A stretch of 64,000 bases of DNA from assembly GCA_035604135.1 (NCBI GenBank), contig DATNJB010000006.1, positions 62,001 to 126,000 on the forward strand, read 5' to 3'. Both the position numbers and the translations under genes were made by a program. This DNA is from Poindextera sp035604135 (GTDB taxonomy: Bacteria > Pseudomonadota > Alphaproteobacteria > Caulobacterales > Caulobacteraceae). Below, one piece after another: positions 60,305 to 64,000 of the stretch. The notes below the pieces were generated by a model that made no database searches, was not told where the DNA came from, and saw nothing but the letters and a program-made list of their open reading frames with translations. Numbering within the stretch: position 1 is the first letter of the stretch; each line of letters opens with the position of its first letter.

Positions 60305-61668
60305 ACCCAGTCGTCCTCGCCGATCCGCTTCACCGCGTCGGCAAGCCGCCCGACGCCAGTGACCGAGACCGGGCCGCCCTCGGCGGCGGCCAGCGGCGCG
60401 AGCGCCCGGTGGAAGCCCAGCTTGGCCGCTTCCTTCAGCCGGATGTCGCCGCGGCTCACCATCCGCACCTCGCCGGAAAGGCTGACCTCCCCGAACACGA
60501 CGCAGTCCTGCGGCAGAGCGACCTCCAAAGCCGAAGACACAAGCGCCGCCGCCGCAGCCAGGTCCGCCGCGGGTTCGCTGATGCGCAAGCCCCCCGCAAC
60601 GTTCAAGTAGACGTCGCGGCCGGCAAACCCGATGCCGCAACGCGCCTCGAGCACGGCGAGCAGCATGGCAAGCCGCCCCTGGTCCCAGCCGACCACCGCC
60701 CGCCGTGGCGTCCCGTAGGCCGACGGCGCGACCAGCGCCTGGAACTCCACCAGCACTGGCCTGGAGCCCTCGACCCCGGCGAACACCGCCGCCCCGGCCG
60801 CCCGCTCGCCGCCTTCATTCAGGAAAAGGGCCGAGGGGTTCTTCACCTCCCGCAGCCCTGCGTCGCCCATCTCGAAGACGCCGATCTCGTCGACGGCCCC
60901 GAAGCGGTTCTTGCCGGCGCGCAGGATGCGGAACGGGTAGCCGCGCTCGCCCTCGAGGCTGAGCACCGCATCGACCATGTGTTCGACCACCTTCGGCCCG
61001 GCGATCTGGCCGTCCTTGGTGACGTGTCCGACCAGCAGCATGCTGACGCCGCGCGCCTTGGCCAGCCGCACCAGCTCGGCCACCGCCGCGCGCACCTGCG
61101 TGACCGAGCCTGGTCCGGCCTCGTGCATGTCGCTCCACAATGTCTGGATGGAGTCGACAACCACCAGATCGAACCGCTCGCGCTTCAGGCCGTCGATGAT
61201 GACGCGCACCGCCGTTTCGGCGGCGAGTTTCACGCCCGATTGCGCCAGGCCCATGCGCGTCGCCCTGGCGCGGACCTGCTCGACCGCCTCCTCGCCGGAG
61301 ATGTAGGCGCAAGCTGCGCCCCTCAGCGCCGCCTCGCCCACGACCTGCAGCAGCAACGTCGACTTGCCGACGCCGGGATCGCCGCCGACCAGCACGGCTG
61401 AGCCCCTGGCCACGCCGCCGCCGCACACGCGGTCGAACTCCGCGATACCGGTCTCGATTCGCGCGGGGGCGGGGCTCGCGCCCTCCAGTCCCTCGAAGGC
61501 CAGCCCGCGCACTTTCGACGAGCGCGCCGGCGCGAGCGCGCCGGGCGGCCGGCTCTGAATCTCCTCGACCAGCGTGTTCCAGGCCTCGCACGCGGGACAT
61601 TGGCCGGCCCATTTCGACTGGACCGCACCGCAGGCCTGACAGACGTAGACCGCGCCGTCGCGCGCCAT
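60301..61668 (-). CDS. radA: DNA repair protein RadA (Sms)
   Basis: A 455-residue RecA-related ATPase that drives branch migration in recombination. The N-terminal zinc finger is YVCQACGAVQSKWAGQCPACEAWNT. Walker A is LVGGDPGVGKSTLLLQV, the RadA-specific motif is AGKNRFGAVDEIGVFEM, and the C-terminal Lon-like domain includes AGGLRISEPAADLAAAAALVSSALEVALP. It heads the minus-strand cluster and is divergent from the Yip1-like gene across 139 bases, where a small hairpin (CGCCAC-TCT-GTGGCG, 61690-61704) lies in its leader. Confidence 0.95.
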   Translation of the reverse strand: MARDGAVYVCQACGAVQSKWAGQCPACEAWNTLVEEIQSRPPGALAPARSSKVRGLAFEGLEGASPAPARIETGIAEFDRVCGGGVARGSAVLVGGDPGVGKSTLLLQVVGEAALRGAACAYISGEEAVEQVRARATRMGLAQSGVKLAAETAVRVIIDGLKRERFDLVVVDSIQTLWSDMHEAGPGSVTQVRAAVAELVRLAKARGVSMLLVGHVTKDGQIAGPKVVEHMVDAVLSLEGERGYPFRILRAGKNRFGAVDEIGVFEMGDAGLREVKNPSALFLNEGGERAAGAAVFAGVEGSRPVLVEFQALVAPSAYGTPRRAVVGWDQGRLAMLLAVLEARCGIGFAGRDVYLNVAGGLRISEPAADLAAAAALVSSALEVALPQDCVVFGEVSLSGEVRMVSRGDIRLKEAAKLGFHRALAPLAAAEGGPVSVTGVGRLADAVKRIGEDDWV

Positions 61669-61807
61669 GGGACCTCTTCAACGCTCAGACGCCACTCTGT
61701 GGCGAGTCGGCCGCCGCGCCGTCACCCGCTCGCGCAAAGAAGTGCGTTACGGCTGCGCAATAACCGGGCTATGCTGCCCCTAGGGGAGTTATTCGGGGAG
61801 ACCAAGC

Positions 61808-63037
61808 ATGACCGATACGAATCCGGCGCCAGTGGCGGCGCCGTCGACGGCCTCAATCATCTCGCGTGTCCAAGGCATCCTGCTGACGCCAAAGGCCGAA
61901 TGGGACAAGATCGAGCCCGAGGCGGCGACCACGCAGGGCCTCTACATGGGCTACGCCGGCATCCTGGCGGCGATCCCGGCGATCGCCCAGATCATCGGCG
62001 GGCTATGGCCGATCTGCGTTCTCGGCATCTGCATCCACCGCAACCTGATCGCCGTCGTCGTCGGTGCGATCGTCTTCTACATCCTGAGCCTGGTCGGCGT
62101 GTTCGTCATCGCGCTCATCATCGATGAGCTGGCGCCCAGCTTCGGGGGCACGAAGAGCCGCATCCAGGCGCTGAAGTTGGTCATCTACGCGTGGACCGCC
62201 GCCTGGCTTGCCGGGATCTTCGCGGTCGTGCCTTTCCTCGGGATTCTCGGGATCGTCGGCCTCTACAGCTTCTACCTTCTCTATCTCGGCGTGCCGAAGA
62301 TGATGAAGGCGCCCGAGGACAAGGCGCTCGGCTACACCGCCGTCAGCATCATTCTGGGCATCATCGTGTATTTCGTGGTGGGCGCTGTGGCCGCCGCGGT
62401 CATCGGCGGCGCCGCGATGTTCGGCGCCTCGACCGTTGCATCGGTCAATCCGGGCTCGGTGACCGGCACGGTGCAGGTGGGCAATGCCTCGCTCAACCTC
62501 GCGCAGCTGAGCCAGGCCGCCCAACAGGCCGAGGCGGCCGGCAAGGCGGTGCAGGCGCAGGCGAACGGGCAACCGGCGCCAGCCGGCAGCGTCCAAGCCC
62601 TTCCGGCCGACGCGCTGAAGGCCATGTTGCCGCAGAGCCTGCCCGCCGGCTTCGCCCGCACGGAAGTGTCGGCGACGAGCGGCGGGGCCGCTGGCATGTC
62701 GGGATCGAACGCCGAAGGCGTCTACACCCGCGGCGACGGGCGGATCACGCTGGAGGTCACGGACATGGCCGCCATGGGGGCGCTCGCCTCCATGGCGACC
62801 GCGTTCAACGTGCAGTCCGACCGCGAAACCGCGACCGGCTACGACAAGGTCACCAACGTCAACGGCCGCATGACGGAGGAGGAGTTCGACAACCAGGGCA
62901 AGAGCGGCAAGTATTCCGTGCTGGTCGGGAACCGTTTCGTCGTCGACGCCGAGGGGTCGGGCGTTGGAATCGACGACCTCAAGGCGGCGGTCGCCTCGAT
63001 CGACCTCAACCACCTGCAAAGCCTCGGGCACGCCTGA
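61808..63037 (+). CDS. Yip1-family membrane protein with C-terminal extracytosolic domain
   Basis: A 409-residue protein. Residues 20-210 are a Yip1/DUF1282-like membrane domain of five to six helices, opening IISRVQGILLTPKAEWDKIEPEAATTQGLYMGYAGILAAIPAIAQII. The remainder is hydrophilic: a Gln/Ala-rich linker, then a domain with LPQSLPAGFARTEVSATSGGAAGMSGSNAEGVY and GYDKVTNVNGRMTEEEFDNQGKSGKYSVLVGNRFVVDAEG, resembling small ligand- or lipid-binding folds. Bacterial function is unknown. Its TGA abuts the dnaB stop (TGATCA). Confidence 0.78.
   Translation: MTDTNPAPVAAPSTASIISRVQGILLTPKAEWDKIEPEAATTQGLYMGYAGILAAIPAIAQIIGGLWPICVLGICIHRNLIAVVVGAIVFYILSLVGVFVIALIIDELAPSFGGTKSRIQALKLVIYAWTAAWLAGIFAVVPFLGILGIVGLYSFYLLYLGVPKMMKAPEDKALGYTAVSIILGIIVYFVVGAVAAAVIGGAAMFGASTVASVNPGSVTGTVQVGNASLNLAQLSQAAQQAEAAGKAVQAQANGQPAPAGSVQALPADALKAMLPQSLPAGFARTEVSATSGGAAGMSGSNAEGVYTRGDGRITLEVTDMAAMGALASMATAFNVQSDRETATGYDKVTNVNGRMTEEEFDNQGKSGKYSVLVGNRFVVDAEGSGVGIDDLKAAVASIDLNHLQSLGHA

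Positions 63038-64000
<963 letters not shown>

Overview
The window is 64 kb of very GC-rich chromosome, densely packed with ordinary housekeeping and metabolic genes on both strands. The gene set (class II DAHP synthase, PccB, HspQ, TamA/TamB, the overlapping radA-cvpA-purF cluster, an ECF sigma factor with a DUF6249 neighbour, a FliN-like protein, the circularly permuted ATP-grasp/alpha-E/transglutaminase trio) together with frequent GTG and TTG starts points to an alphaproteobacterium, most probably Caulobacterales (Caulobacter or Phenylobacterium type). That placement is inferred from gene content only. No prophage, integrated plasmid, CRISPR array or insertion sequence is visible.

Layout. 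1-14 kb: end of a glutathione reductase gene, DAHP synthase, two small-molecule methyltransferases, a DUF4188 protein, a MATE exporter, an uncharacterised VDWS/GFDFPLG protein behind a methyltransferase with a regulatory domain, then rarA-rluA-rluC facing a DUF1800-DUF1501 pair. 14-24 kb: pccB followed by an unannotated small gene, msrB, two DUF805 membrane proteins, a thioesterase, lipB, a lone FliN-like protein, a type B carboxylesterase, an AlkB hydroxylase, tRNA-Leu(GAG), a GIY-YIG gene behind three palindromes, and a membrane-anchored lysozyme. 24-32 kb: arylamine N-acetyltransferase, isovaleryl-CoA dehydrogenase with a Rid-family protein and a DUF3574 lipoprotein, malate dehydrogenase, a 22-codon ORF with a near-perfect Shine-Dalgarno site and its own terminator, cyclophilin, queA-tgt, a fasciclin protein and tRNA-Lys(UUU). 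32-45 kb: the ATP-grasp/alpha-E/transglutaminase operon with a polyglutamine tail, tamA-tamB, hspQ, ppx-rlmE and cfa. 45-58 kb: a frameshifted DUF3175 gene, guaB, MAPEG protein, RsmB-type methyltransferase, guaA, the sigma-factor module, panB, yfgM-bamB-der. 56-64 kb: radA-cvpA-purF-symporter-SDR on the minus strand, a Yip1-like protein, and the 3' part of dnaB.

Gene organisation is extremely tight. Many co-directional neighbours overlap by 1 to 8 bases (ATGA, GTGA, TTGA, TGATG), which suggests translational coupling. All thirteen convergent junctions I could identify have at most 16 bases between the two genes, and four share a CTAG stop palindrome. Only a handful of intrinsic terminators are visible.

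Most of the window is conserved core chromosome. The items most worth a second look are: the isolated 22-codon ORF/terminator unit before mdh; a coding-looking small gene overlapping the end of pccB; the DUF3175 gene split by compensating frameshifts; a tRNA-guanine transglycosylase lacking two of three zinc cysteines; a GMP synthetase with an altered glutaminase motif; a Rid protein without its catalytic arginine; the polyglutamine tail on the transglutaminase-like protein; and the sigma factor overlapping a small membrane protein that could be a new kind of anti-sigma factor.
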